From: Strix aluco
Taxonomy: Eukaryota; Chordata; Aves; Strigiformes; Strigidae
Direction of reading: 5' to 3'
Assembly: GCF_031877795.1 (NCBI RefSeq)
Contig: NW_027436627.1
Location: forward strand, 32,090 to 96,089
DNA length: 64,000 nucleotides
Shown here: positions 42,181 through 54,084 of the stretch, piece after piece
How positions within the stretch are numbered: position 1 is the stretch's first letter
Layout of the letters: each line of letters begins with the position of its first letter
Translations under genes and position numbers: made by a program
Notes under the pieces: model-generated
What the model was told of the DNA's origin: nothing
Seen by the model: the letters and a program-made list of their open reading frames with translations, nothing else
Database searches by the model: none

Positions 42181-45100
42181 TCGCCGGATGGAGCGGGTGG
42201 GACTAATTGACTTAAACCTGGTCAAAGAGATTAAGAAATCCCCCTGCTCAACAGTTTCTTTACTATTTTTAAAAGACGCTTTAACTCTTTCTACATCAAT
42301 ATACCCTGAAGTGAAAAACATTTTCACGTACAACGATAAACGCCTTCCAAAACTAACGCTCGTTCCGCATCTACTCTATCCGACCGTCGCCCGCCAGAGC
42401 GGCGGACGGCCCCGATTCAGTAACCGTGCCCGGAATCGCGCGATCGTGCGCCTCGAGCCGTCGCCGCCGCTCCGCTCGATCCGTGCCGCGGGCCCTCGTC
42501 CTCGGAAGAAGAGGAATACGTTTCCCTCCGTGCGTCGCTCCCGGTCCTTCTTTTCTTCCCGTCGTACGCTCTGGCAAACTTCACGGAAGGATTCGCTTCT
42601 GGAATGCCGGTAGCCCCGTGGTACCTGCAAAAGACAAAAGAAGGAACTCTAGAGCCCGCTCGCCGGCACGTTAGCGTCCCCTCCCGGGACCGTTCCGCCC
42701 CGTACGGAACGGCTACGAACGCGCGAAGCGGCTCCGCCGCTAACGCGGGCGTCTACGTGCTCCGTAAATGTGACCCGAGGGCGCGAGAGCTCCGCACGGG
42801 GCAGAGTTAACGCCGCGCCGAAAGACGCGGCCCGACGGCGCGCGCGACGACGCCCAGACGATGCGACGCGTGTGCCCCGGCGTGGCCTGCCGTGCGAGAC
42901 GGCCGGAACTCCGGATGAAAGATGGGCGATAACATCCCGGTGACCGACAGAGACAAAATGCTAGGAAAGACAAAAGACTGTCACGACGCAGGGAAGAATC
43001 CCTCAGAAGACCTCACGAGACAGAGCGTCGCAGAGACTACGCCTGCCGGTTAAGCCTGAGCGAGAGCTGCGTGAAAGACCTACCGATTCCACCTACGAGA
43101 CTAAACTAGATCGGGAACGTTGACCTTCTACGTCACGCGTCTTAGCGGTACAGAGCGAGACGGACGGCTGCTGCGTGCGGAGCGGGACGCGAGTATGCCC
43201 GAGACTCCTCGACGCCGAAGGCCGAGACAAACATCGACACGTCACGTAACTAAGGAACGCCCGCTAGGCGTGCCGCACGGCTCTGCCCGCTCGGCCCGGA
43301 GCTGCTTTGCCGGGGCACGTATCTCATGAGAAGTATCGCTCGCCATTTCTACAGTCTTGTTGCAAGTTGCCTGCAAGAACAATGCAAAAGCTGACTTACA
43401 GGCTTCCCTCGTGTTACCTCTCAATTTGCTTGAGATCCGCTCGACTCCCGCTCACGTGAACGCCGGCTTCGCAAGGTCACGAAATACAGATATAGAGCTA
43501 TGTGCCGCTCTTGCTGCTTTAATGCCAGACAGCGTAACGCTCAGATCAGACACAACCAAACAGAACGCCCAGAGACGCGCTGCCGCCCGACGCCGCCCGA
43601 CGCCGCCCAGAGACGCGCTGCCGCCCGACGCCGCCCAGAGACGCCCAGAGACGCGCTGCCGCCCGACGCCGCCCAGAGACGCCCAGAGACGCGCTGCCGC
43701 CCGACGCCGCCCAGAGACGCCCAGAGACGCGCCGCCGCCCGACGCCGCCCAGAGACGCCCAGAGACGCGCCGCCGCCCCGCACGGGCCCGAGGCCCGCTA
43801 TCTGCCTCCAGAATTCACAAAACCTAAAGACCCCTCCCGCCGACCCCGATGTCCTACCCCCTCTTCTAGCCCCGCCCCACCCGCTGCTTTGGGCCCTTGA
43901 CTTATCTTTCAGAGAGCACGGTCCAGAACTCATCCTCATCGGGAGCACGTCATCTAACCGGGGTTTCCCTGCGGTCGCCGCGTTGCTCTTCATCGCCCGT
44001 AACGCGGAACGTCTCCGGTCGCCGACACGCCGACGTGTACCGACCTCTACCGCGGCGATGCCCTCCTCGGAATGGCCGCTCGGCTCCCGATAACCGTACG
44101 TCGTGCCCCCCCGTCTCCCGTGGAAGCCTAAAAACCGGAGAAACGCGGCCGCCGTCCTACTCGTAAGCGATCGCCCGCTCGGCGGCGCCCGGCCTCCCGG
44201 TCCTCTCTTCCGACGACTCGCCTCGAAGCCTCCGCCGTTCGAGCGGAGACCTCGCGACGCCCGCGAAAGCGAAGGCGAACGGTCGTTCGTATGGCCGCGC
44301 GATCCTCGGCGATTCGGGTCCCGGCGGACCGCTTAACGACTCTCTCGCCTTTTCTCAAACCGCTCGTGACTCTGCGGCGTCGACGCTCCGGGAAGGAGCG
44401 TGGCACCTGCAAAAGAAAGAGGTAAAAGCGCGCGGCGAGATGCCGCCCCGATCCTCGGCTCGCTCGCGGAGCTTCCTCTCCCCTGCTCGTTTACCTCGGC
44501 CGCTCGGAGACGGATTCTTCCGTTCGCCGTGCCGAGGCCCGGTCGCCGCCTGTGCGATTCAAACGGGGTATGACTTTAGCTACGATACTATTATGACACC
44601 CGAAGAACTGCCGCTCGGGCACGCCGGTCATCGCTCGCCTCGCCGAAGTCCGAGGGCGCGGGTATCCCGCTTCACGCGTTGATTCGCGCCTAGAAAACAA
44701 AACCGGAATGGCGTGAGCCCCTCGGAGCCGCCGGTCCCGCGGATCCTCTGACCTCTTCCGTCGCCCGTCGTGAAGCGGCTTCTCGCTTTGCGCTTAAACG
44801 ACCCGAACCCTGTAAGGAAAGGCATCTCGGTGTTAACCTAGACTTTTACGAGACCAAAGATTTGTCTTTCCTTTCCATCTCCCTTCTGACTACTGCTAAA
44901 ATACCCAAAATCCTAAGTACCGAGCCTCACGCGCAAGCTAAGGCTCGTTCGACCCGCTCGATCGCCCGCTCCCTGCGACCCGGAGTCCGCCCTCCGATGC
45001 CTGCCGAACGCGAGGAAAATAACCGTGAAGGCCCTCTACGGCTACTCGCCCGGAGATGGACCGCGCGGTCTTCGCCGAAAGCGTCCGGGCGGATGGATGC

Positions 45101-46780
45101 GTTGCTACGCGCTCCCCTCGTCTTTACTATGGCTAAACCCCTGGGCGGGACGGGTCCGACCCGGACGCGGACGGACGCCGAACGCGGACGCCACGAGCGA
45201 CGCGAGAAGACGGCGAGCGACGAGAACGACGGCCGTAGGGAAGACGCCGCCGGCGGAGAAGGCCTACGGCGCCGCGACGGCGGCCCCGAAACGAGAGGCG
45301 ACCGCTGCGGCCCGTGAGACGAAGTTACCGCCAAAACCGGAACGACGGATGCGTGAGAAGCCGGGTTTTAAGTCGTAAGATGTGGGGACGAAACCCCGGA
45401 AGACTACCGGGCGCCAAAATGACTCTCGAAAGCGCGGCCCGGGGCGCCGCCTAGCTCGCCCCCGCGAGAGACGACCGCTCGACAACGTCCTCGACGCGAC
45501 GCGCGCGGGACGGATCCGCGCTTCCGGTTATAATTGCGAGACGAGAAGGGCTCGACGGGCGCCGTGCCGACGAGGGGACGTACTCGAGACTCTCGGGAGG
45601 GCTATCGAGATGCCCGACGATCGCAAAGACCTACGGAGACGTCTAGACCCGAGGACGGCACGGTATAAGATACGGAACGCAGAACACGCAAAGTACGCGA
45701 CGACACGGACGCGGGCCGGAACTGCCCCGACCACGGTACTCCGGTGCCGAAAAGCGACTCGCTCCCTTTACGGGCGCCTGGGGCGCCGCTCCCGGACGGT
45801 CCTCTCCCCTACGCTACCTCGAAAAGCCCTCCCTGCGATTCCCGACCCTGTCCCTTCCTCCCGGACCCTTCCCGCCCTGGACCCTCGACTTAGCTTCGAG
45901 AGGGCCGGAGGCCGGACCGTCTTCCGCGACGACCGCGTCGGCCGACCGGGACGCTCCCGAGTCGCCGGGTTCCTCCGCGTCGTCCGCCGAACGTCCGCGA
46001 AGCGAGCGACCGGTCGGCGTCGCGTCGGCCGACGCGGCCCTCTTCCGCGACGCCCTCCTCCTCGAAAGCGTGGCCCTTTCGGCTCGCCCGCTCCGTGCCG
46101 GTTTCGGCGTCGGACGCCGGGGCCGTCGTCGCTTGCGGCGCCTGTGATTTCAAAAGATGGAATATTATATTTGCGCTCGGGGGGAAAACGCCGGGCCCGT
46201 GCCCCTCCTCTCCGCTGCCCCGGTTCGCCTCGAATGCTCATCCTATTCCAAAGGCTGCCTACGCTGCGCCCGCGAGACGATACGGCGCTCCGCGGGCGAT
46301 CGGGAAACGCGATGAGCCGTCCCGGATCCCGAAAGACTCCGTGCCTTACGTCCCTGCCTCTTTCCTGACGAATGCTAAAACGTCCCCGCCGTTTTTCTGA
46401 GAAAGGCTAAAACTCCGTATACGCGTGCTTACGAGACGCTCGCTCTGACCCTCGCTCCGTCCTCTCCCCTTCGGTCCCGTTTATGTGGACGATATCGACG
46501 CCTTACGACGTATACGCCGACGCTAGGGAAAAAAACGAGGTCCCGTCTTCGATGAAGTCAGGAAAATGCAATGTATCTAGAATGAAAAGAAAAAATGTAA
46601 GTGTACGCTATTAAACTGTTTTACCCGCCCCGCCCCACGGATACAAAATTACTTACCTGAAAAAAACCCACTATGTACCTGTTTACTTCCTACTATACAC
46701 ACTGCTGAACCTTGACTGATGCTGAAACTCTTGTCTCAGGTACCTCTATTTCTGTGATTATTAAAACACACCTGCCCAAA
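42180..46780. other. CpG-rich block without a recognisable gene
   Basis: 4.6 kb with very high CpG and little low-complexity sequence. It contains a tandem repeat of about 36 bp at 43,560-43,790 (CCGCCCAGAGACGCCCAGAG). TACCTGCAAAAGA- and CACCTGCAAAAGA-like motifs recur near 42,620 and 44,405. At 46,482-46,496 one frame reads YVDDI after Val, like a reverse-transcriptase active-site box, but I see no other pol motif. It may be a decayed retroelement or an unassigned satellite. Confidence 0.3.
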
Positions 46781-47108
46781 GAGCTGCCTCGGCTCAAAAT
46801 CTGCCGCTGACTCTGAAGAACAACAGAGCTCTGACCTCAGAGAGGCCCGAGAGCAGAATGAAGAGCTTCCTCGGCTCAAAATCTGCCGCTGACTCTGAAG
46901 AACACCAGAGCGCTGACCTCAGAGAGGCCCGAGAGCACAATGAAGAGCTTCCTCGGCTCAAAATCTGCCGCCGACTCTGAAAAACACCAGAGCGCTGACC
47001 TCCGATAGTCCCGAGACCACAATGAAGATCTTCCTCGGCTCAAAATCTGCCGCTGACTCTGAAGAACACCAGAGCTCTGACCTCAGAGAGGCCCGAGAGC
47101 AGAATGAG
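46781..47108. repeat. 82-bp tandem repeat, four copies
   Basis: CCTCGGCTCAAAATCTGCCG recurs at 46787, 46869, 46951 and 47033 with an exact 82-bp period. Copies differ by a few substitutions. 47110-47510 beyond it holds a GGCATAAAGG motif near 47,200 and no gene that I recognise. Confidence 0.9.
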
Positions 47109-47509
47109 CTCCCTGATGAGAGGCTGTGCCTCATATACCCCAGGCCCCACCCACCACCCTGACCACGATCACCTGGGAAAGGGGAGGGCTGAACCACCGG
47201 AAGGCATAAAGGCACCTGTGGGAGCAGCTGGGAGTTTTCTCCTCTGCCTTAAGTTTGTGACCTGCAAAATGCCGTAGGAAGAAAGCGACCCTTACCGGAT
47301 ACGACGATATTCGCTCTTTCGCTAAGTCTATTGTGTCGGCGACGTGACCGGGACGGGAATGAAACCTAGTTTTTCTGGGGTATAGATAGAAAAAGACAGA
47401 TATCGTGCTAAGCTACGTGGGGAAGTAGTCGGCTAAATGCGATAATAATATCGTTATCCGAAACGCGGCGCTCTAGTTTCCTACGTGAAAACCGAAAGGC
47501 TGCGGGGTG

Positions 47510-48293
47510 ACGCGTCTTTTCTGGCGAGACCGCGCGTGCCGCCTAAGCCCCCCCGGTGGCGCTACGGGCTTGGGGAGGGGTGGCTGGAGAGCTGCCGGTC
47601 GGAGAGGGACCCGGGGGTGTCGATTGACAGCCGGCTGAACGTGAACCGGCGGTGTGCCCGGGTGGCCGACGAGGCCCGTGGCGTCCTGGCCCGTATCGGA
47701 AATAGCGTGGCCGGCAGGGACGGGGAAGCGATCTTGCCCCTGTACTCGGCGCTGGTAAGGCCGTACCTCGATGGCTGTGTTCGGTTTTGGGCCCCTCGCT
47801 ACAAAAAGGACATTGAATTACTCGAGCGTGTCCAGAGAAGGGCGACGAAGCCGGCGAAGGGTCCGGAGCGCGTGTCGTACGGGGAGCGGCCGAGGGAACC
47901 GGGGTTGTTTAGTCTGGAGAAGAGGAGGCTGAGGGGAGACCTCGTGGCCCTCTACAGCTACCTGAAAGGAGGTTGCAGAGAGCTGGGGATGAGTCTCTTT
48001 AATGAAATAACAAGCGATAGGACGAGAGGGAGTGGCCTCCAGCTGTGCCACGGAAGGTTTAGACTAGATGTCGGGAAGTATTTCTTTACAGAACGGGTTA
48101 TTAGGCAGCGGAATGGATTGCCCGGGGAGGCGGTAGAGTCCCCATCCCTGGAGGTGTTTAAGAGTAGGGTCGACATAGCGCCGAGAGATACGGCGTACGT
48201 GGGAACTGGCGGCGTTAGGTGAATGGTTGGACCGGATGATCTTCGAGGTCCTCTCCGACCTAGTTGATTCTGTGATTCTGTGATTCTGTGATA
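47510..48293 (+). mobile_element. CR1 LINE 3' end (ORF2 C-terminus)
   Basis: An open frame of about 240 codons matches the CR1 ORF2 C-terminal region: [73 protein letters not shown]. It ends with the CR1 3' UTR and a GATTCTGT microsatellite tail (48263-48293). It is 5'-truncated as usual for CR1. Several CpG-rich changes suggest local GC-biased substitution. Confidence 0.92.
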
Positions 48294-48299
48294 ATGGAA

Positions 48300-49380
48300 C
48301 CGTGTCCCGGAGAGCGCTAAAGAACGAAGCGGAACTAGATCCTATAAGAATTCCTTCTCGGAAATATCACCGGTTCCGATACAAATTATTTACTGTGCGT
48401 CGCCGACGATTCGGAGTGACCTCGACCGTCTCTCCGACTGACTCCCTTAAGAGTCCCGAAGCACGGAAAACACCAAAAAAACGTGGAATTCCCTGAAATG
48501 TATCGGAAAGCGTACGAAGCGGCCTGACGCCTAAATTGCTAGAACGAAAAAAAAAAAAAGCAAACTTAACAGAAAAAACCATAGGAGATGCCTAGACGAT
48601 AGATGAAAGCGATCCTCTTCTCTGAAAAACTCGAGAAGAGATCTAAGCTGACGACGCACGTCTTTGGGATACCGGATACCGAAAACAGACGTACGATCAG
48701 ATGCCGAACGAATACACGCCGCGGGCGAAAAGACGCCGATGCCGAACGGGACGAAGAACCGGAAAAGGAAAAAACCGGTGCCGGGGTACGGGACGGAGGA
48801 TGAAAAAACAGAAGGAGAGGAAGCGGGACAAAGGCGTCTAGAGAAAAAGAAAAAGAGAGAGCTAGCAGAAGACAGAATAAGAGGGAGAGGGAGAGAAGAA
48901 GGAGAGCGGAGGTAAAGGGAAGCAAAAAAATCACGGCGGTGCGGGAGAGAGAGGGGGCCGGGGGAGAGCCCGAAACGCGCGAGAGCGGCGACGGGGCCCC
49001 GAAGGGAAGACGCGGCTTCCCGTACGCGCGGCCGCGCTCCCTCGTGCGCCGCGCGGCCGCGCCGCGCTCTGGGTGACGCGCGCGGACCCCGCGGCGCTCG
49101 CCGGCGCTCTGGCCCGCCGCGGACCGTGAAGAGGGCTCCTTCCTCGTCCGCAGAGCGGGGTCTCTCTTCCCGCGGCGGGTGGCGGATGCTGCCGAGATGG
49201 CCGTGATTTTCTTCTTCTTTCCCTTTCTGGGGCCTCTCTGGATTCGGCCGTGGCGGGGCCTCTCCGGATGTTTGAGCCCGGTTACCGTTGAACCCTCGGC
49301 CTTTGATGCCAGGAGTCCCGGGGGGACACGGAGGGCAGAAAAGAGTGGAGACCGAAAATAGGTGAGAGGCCGAAGGGCAA
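48300..49380. other. Intergenic, no gene recognised
   Basis: Purine-rich on the plus strand (GAAAAAGAAAAAGAGAGAGC near 48,845) and then CpG-rich (48,930-49,190). The long minus-strand frames here are compositional, Ser/Phe/Arg-rich, without a known domain. Confidence 0.4.
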
Positions 49381-49926
49381 GTACGGGGCGGAAAACTGTG
49401 GAGTGCCAAAAGGGGCGAGAGAAACAAAAAGGGCTCGGTGGGCGACAAAGTGTCGGAAGTGCAAAGAGCGCATAAAAGCCTGCATAAAGGAGGGGGCGGA
49501 AAAGCTGCGGGAGGCCAAAATGGAAGGCTGGAAGGGAAATAGAGGCCAGAAAAATGTGGAAGCCAAAAAGGAGCGAGAGACCGAAACGGGGCGGGAGGAT
49601 GGAGGGAAGTAGACGCCGGGAAAGGTGGAGGCCGAAACGGGGTGGGAGGCCGAAATGGGGTGGGTGGCCAGACAGAAGTAGAGGGCAGAAAAAATTAGAG
49701 GCAGAACCATGGTGGGAGGCCCAAACAGGGTGGGAGCTAGAGCAAAGTAGAGGCCATAAAATAGTGGATGCTGAAACAGGGCGGAAGGCCAAAATATAGT
49801 GGGAGGCCTGAAGGAAGTAGAGGCCGTGAAAGGTGGATGCAAAATCACGCCGTGAGGCCAAAATGGGGTGGAGGCCAGAGGGAAGTAGAGGCCAGAAAAA
49901 GTGGAGGTGGAAATGGGGTGGGAGGG
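49380..49926. repeat. GGTGGGAGGCC minisatellite (minus orientation)
   Basis: Degenerate units around GGTGGGAGGCCGAAA and AAGTAGAGGCCAGAAAA. This is the reverse strand of the array at 52,290-53,690. It continues after the LTR at 50,295-50,390 and then flips orientation. Confidence 0.8.
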
Positions 49927-50289
49927 TGTCCTGGTTTAACCAGGATAGGGTTAAGTTTCCCCAGCAGTGGGGGGGGGAGCTCTAGCCGGGTTATTCAGAT
50001 ACCATGCGGACGTCACATCCTGGCGGGTCACATTTTCCTGGCGCGGAGCGCGGTGCACTCGCGGTTTTGTACATCGTGCTTCAAACTGCTGTATTTGGTA
50101 GCTATTTTGCTCTGTTCATTGCTATCGCTATCACTGTTATTGTTATTGTTGTTGTTGGTTGTGTTGCTATTGCATTGTTGTATTAAACCTTTCCTTATTT
50201 CAGTCTTGGGGCTTTGTATTTCACTCCCTTTGTGGGGGAGGGGCAGTGGCCGCGTGGTCTCAGACCCCGGCAGGGGCTAAACCACCACA
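49927..50289. mobile_element. Solo LTR of an endogenous retrovirus, with TSD
   Basis: A 363-bp element beginning TGTCCTGGTTTAACC and ending CACCACA (TG...CA). It is flanked by a 5-bp direct duplication GAGGG (49922-49926 and 50290-50294) and contains an ATTAAA poly(A)-like signal near 50,180. No internal coding part is present. The TGTCCTGG start is familiar from songbird LTRs, by memory only. Confidence 0.85.
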
Positions 50290-50379
50290 GAGGGCAAAAA
50301 GGGGTGGGAAGCTGGACAGAAGTAGAGGCCAGAAGAAATTTCAAACTGAATCATGGTGGGAGACCGATACGGGGTGGGA

Positions 50380-50590
50380 GGCCTCTACATCCCTCCATCC
50401 TCCCACCCTGTTTTGGCCTCCCACCCCTTTTCAACCTCCGCTTTTAATGGCCTCTACTTCCATCCAGCCTACCACCACGTTTTGGCCTCCCACCACGTTT
50501 CGGCCTCCAATTCTTTCTGGCCTCTCCTTCCCTCGGGTCTCCCACACGTTTTTGGCCTCCCACCCCATTTTGGCCTCCAATTTTATTTTT
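50380..50590. repeat. GGCCTCCCACC minisatellite, short plus-orientation block
   Basis: Same family as 52,290-53,690 on the same strand, joined directly to telomere-like DNA at about 50,594. Confidence 0.75.
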
Positions 50591-50593
50591 TTA

Positions 50594-51490
50594 AACCCTA
50601 ACCCCTCACCTTCACCCTCACCCTAACCCCTAACCCCTCACCATCACCCTAAACCCTCACCCCCAACCCCTAATCCTAACCCCTGACCCTCACCCTAATC
50701 CCTAACCCCAACCCCTAACCCCTAACCCTAGAGTCCCCCCCAATTCTGCCCCTTAACCCTAGAGCCCGCCCCTGACTCCACCCCCTAACTCTAAGCCCAC
50801 CCCTGAGTCCACCCCCTACCTCTAAGCCCACCCCTGACTCCACCCCCTAACCCTAAAACCACCCGTGAGTCCACCCCCTAACTCTAAGCCCACCCCCGAG
50901 TCCACCTCCTAACTCTAAGCCCATCCCTGATTCCAACCCCTAACCCTAAGCCCACCCCCGAGTCCACCCCCTAACTCTAAACCCACCCCCGAGTCCACCT
51001 CCTAACACTAAGCCCATCCCCGAGTCCACCTCCTAACACTAAGCCCATCCCCGACTCCACCCCCTAACCCTAAGCCCACCCCCAAGACCACCTCCTAACC
51101 CTAAGCCCACCCCTGAGCCCAACCCCTAACCATAAGCCTACCCCTGAGTCCACCCCGTACTTCTAAGACTTCTAAGACGACCCCTAACTCCACCCCCTAA
51201 CCCTAAGCCCACCCCCGAGTCCACCTCCTAACCCTAAGCCCATCCCTGACTCCACCCTGTAACTCTAAGCCCACCCGAGTCAACCGCCTAACACTAAGCC
51301 CATCCCCGATTCCACCCCCTAACCCTAAGCAAACCCCCAATTCCACCCCCTAACTCTAAGCCCACCCCCGACTCCACCCCCTAACTCTAAGCCCATCCCC
51401 GAGTCCACCCCCTAACCATAGAGCCCACCCCCGAGTCCACTCCCTAACTCTAAGTCCACCCCTGACTCCACCCCCTAACTCTAACCTGTA
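50594..51490. repeat. Telomere-like (CCCTAA)n variant array
   Basis: 50,594-50,750 is CCCTAACCCCTAACCCTCACC-type sequence. It then passes into a roughly 30-bp derived unit (TAACTCTAAGCCCACCCCTG, AGTCCACCCCC) to about 51,490. It reads as degenerate interstitial or subtelomeric repeat. Confidence 0.85.
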
Positions 51491-51639
51491 ACCCTAAGGT
51501 GTACAGTGTAAGCTGTAACCTACAGTTGTAATTGGAAGGTGTTACTAAGCTGTAACGTGTAATGTGGGTTTTAAACTGCAATAGAATCGGTGTGGAAATA
51601 GTGTGCAGGAGGAGGCGCAACCTGGAGTGCGGTCTGTGT

Positions 51640-52280
51640 GGAAACAGTGACCCGCGGCGGGTGCAACCGCGAATAGGGTCCGGGTGGAAACAGTGACCCG
51701 CGGCAGGTGCAACCCCGAATAGGGTCCGGGTGGAAACAGTGACCCGCGGCAGGTGCAACCGCGAATAGGGTCCGGGTGGAAACAGTGACCCGCGGCAGGT
51801 GCAACCCCGAATAGGGTCCGGGTGGAAACAGTGACCCGCGGCAGGTGCAACCCCGAATAGGGTCCGGGTGGAAACAGTGACCCGCGGCAGGTGCAACCCC
51901 GAATAGGGTCCGGGTGGAAACAGTGACCCGCGGCAGGTGCAACCGCGAATAGGGTCCGGGTGGAAACAGTGACCCGCGGCAGGTGCAACCCCGAATAGGG
52001 TCCGGGTGGAAACAGTGACCCGCGGCAGGTGCAACCGCGAATAGGGTCCGGGTGGAAACAGTGACCCGCGGCAGGTGCAACCGCGAATAGGGTCCGGGTG
52101 GAAACAGTGACCCGCGGCAGGTGCAACCGCGAATAGGGTCCGGGTGGAAACAGTGACCCGCGGCAGGTGCAACCGCGAATAGGGTCCGGGTGGAAACAGT
52201 GACCCGCGGTGGGTGCAACCGCGAATAGGGTCCGGGTGGAAACACTGACCCGCGGCAGGTGCAACCGTTATTAGGGTCCG
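51640..52280. repeat. 46-bp VNTR, about 14 copies
   Basis: GTGACCCGCGGCAGGTGCAA plus GGGTCCGGGTGGAAACA, with an exact 46-bp period. Internal copies are nearly identical, apart from a CCCCGAATAG/CCGCGAATAG alternation. Because 46 is not a multiple of 3, all three minus frames cycle through the same peptide. Confidence 0.93.
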
Positions 52281-52289
52281 GGCGGAAAC

Positions 52290-53690
52290 AGTGACCCTCC
52301 CACATTTTTGGGCCTCCCACCCCCTTTTGGCCTCCAATTTTTTCTGGCCTCTACTTCCCTTAAGCCTCCCACCCTTTTTTGGCCTCCCACCCCTTTTCGG
52401 CCTCCAATATATTCTGGCCTCTGCTTATCTCCAGCCTCCTACCCCTTTTGAAACTCCCACCCCTTTTCGGCCTCCAATTTTTTCTGGCCTCTACTTCTCC
52501 CCAGCCTCCCACCCCTTTTCGGCCTCCAATTTTTTCTGGCCTCTACTTCTCTCCAGCCTCCCACCCCTTTTCGACCTCCCACCCCTTTTCGGCCTCCAAT
52601 TTTTTCTGGCCTCTACTTCTCTCCAGCCTCCCACCCCTTTTTGGCCTCCCACTCCTTTTCGCCTTCTAATTGTTTCTGGCCTCCACTATTCACCGGTCTC
52701 TCACTCCTTTTTGGCCTTCCAAGCCCTTTTGGCCTCCAATTTTTTCTAGCCTCTACTTCTCTCCATCCTCCCACACTTTTTTGACCTCCCACCCCTTTTC
52801 CGCCTCCCATATTTTCTGGCCTCTACTTCTCTCCAGCCTCCCACCATTTATCGGCCTCCCACCCCTTTTTGGCCTCCCACTCCTTTTCGCCTTCTAATTA
52901 TTTCTGGTCTCTACTATTCACCCGTCTCTCACTCCTCTTTGGCCTCCCACACTTTTTTGGCCTACCACCCCCTTTTGGCCTCCAATTTCTTCTAGCCTCT
53001 ACTTCTCTCCAGCCTCCCACCGTTTTTCGACCTCCCACCCCTTTTTGGCCTCCCACCCCATTTCAGACTCCAATTTTTTCTGGCCTCTACTTCTCTCCAG
53101 CCTCCCACCATTTTTTGGCCTCCCACCCCTTTTTGGCCTCCCACTCCTTTTCGCCTTCTAATTATTTCTAGTCTCTACTATTCACCCGTCTCTCACTCCT
53201 CTTTAGCCTCCCACACTTTTTTGGCCTCCCACCCCATTTCAGACTCCAATTTTTTCTGGCCTCTACTTCTCTCCAGCCTCCCACCCCTTTTGGGCCTCCC
53301 ACCCCTTTTCGGCCTCCAATTTTTTCTGGCCTCTACTTCTCTCCAGCCTCCCACCCCTTTTGGGCCTCCCACCCCTTTTCGGCCTCCAATTTTTTCTGGC
53401 CTCTACTTCTCTCCAGCCTCCCACCCCTTTTGGGCCTCCCACCCCTTTTCGGCCTCCAATTTTTTCTGGCCTCTACTCTCCAGCCTCCCACCCTTTTTTG
53501 GCCTCCCACCCCTTTTTTGGGCTCCCTATTTTCTGGCCTCTACTTCCTCCATTCTCCCACCCTTTTTCGGTCTCCCACCCCCTTCTGCATCCACTTTTTC
53601 TGGCTTCTACTTTCCTCCAGCCTCTCACCCCCTTCAGGCCTCCCCTTTTTTCTAAACTGTGTTTCCCTGTTCTTTTTTGCTATTTCTTCT
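52290..53690. repeat. GGCCTCCAATTTTTTCTGGC minisatellite
   Basis: About 1.4 kb of units of roughly 60-70 bp (CCTCCCACCCCTTTTCGG, CCTCCAATTTTTTCTGGC, CTCTACTTCTCTCCAG). Three consecutive copies around 53,270-53,460 are nearly identical, indicating recent expansion. 53,690-54,060 is a short transition with no gene. Confidence 0.88.
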
Positions 53691-54074
53691 TTTTTTTTCC
53701 AGAAAAATATTGGCGGCCAATACGGGATATGGGGGGGTCGGGTCCGAAACATGGTGAGATGCCAGAGGGAAGTAGAGGCCAGAAGAAACTGGAGGCCAAG
53801 TCACGGTGGGAGGTTCTATCAGGGTGGGAGGCCGGAGGGAAGCAGAGGCCAGAAGTGGCGGCCGAATCCACTCTCCTTCCCTCGGCCTCCCACCGTTTCA
53901 GCCTCCCACCCTGAGCTCCCCTCCCCAAGCTCCCAGGGGCCCGATCCTGCGACCCAGGACAGCACCACCGACCGGTAATGGTGCTGCCAGGCCAGTGACA
54001 GCATTCTGGGGGGAATTCCTGGGGTTTTGGGACTCAGCCCAAGAATGCAACACAGCGGGGTAGAGTGAAAACAG

Positions 54075-54080
54075 TTTATT
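54075..54080 (-). terminator. Poly(A) signal of the KCC gene
   Basis: TTTATT on the plus strand is AATAAA on the minus strand, about 610 bp after the stop codon. Cleavage is expected near 54,055-54,065. Confidence 0.7.
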
Positions 54081-54084
54081 GATG

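Noticed and set aside
43560-43790. CRISPR-like array
   Set aside because: Direct repeat with no unique spacers of constant length, in a vertebrate genome; a simple minisatellite.
47485-48222. Host protein-coding gene of about 245 codons
   Set aside because: It is the C-terminal part of CR1 ORF2 with the CR1 3' tail.
51450-52337. Three overlapping minus-strand frames of 240-295 codons with a repeated VSTRTLF peptide
   Set aside because: The 46-bp VNTR cycles through all frames; not a gene.
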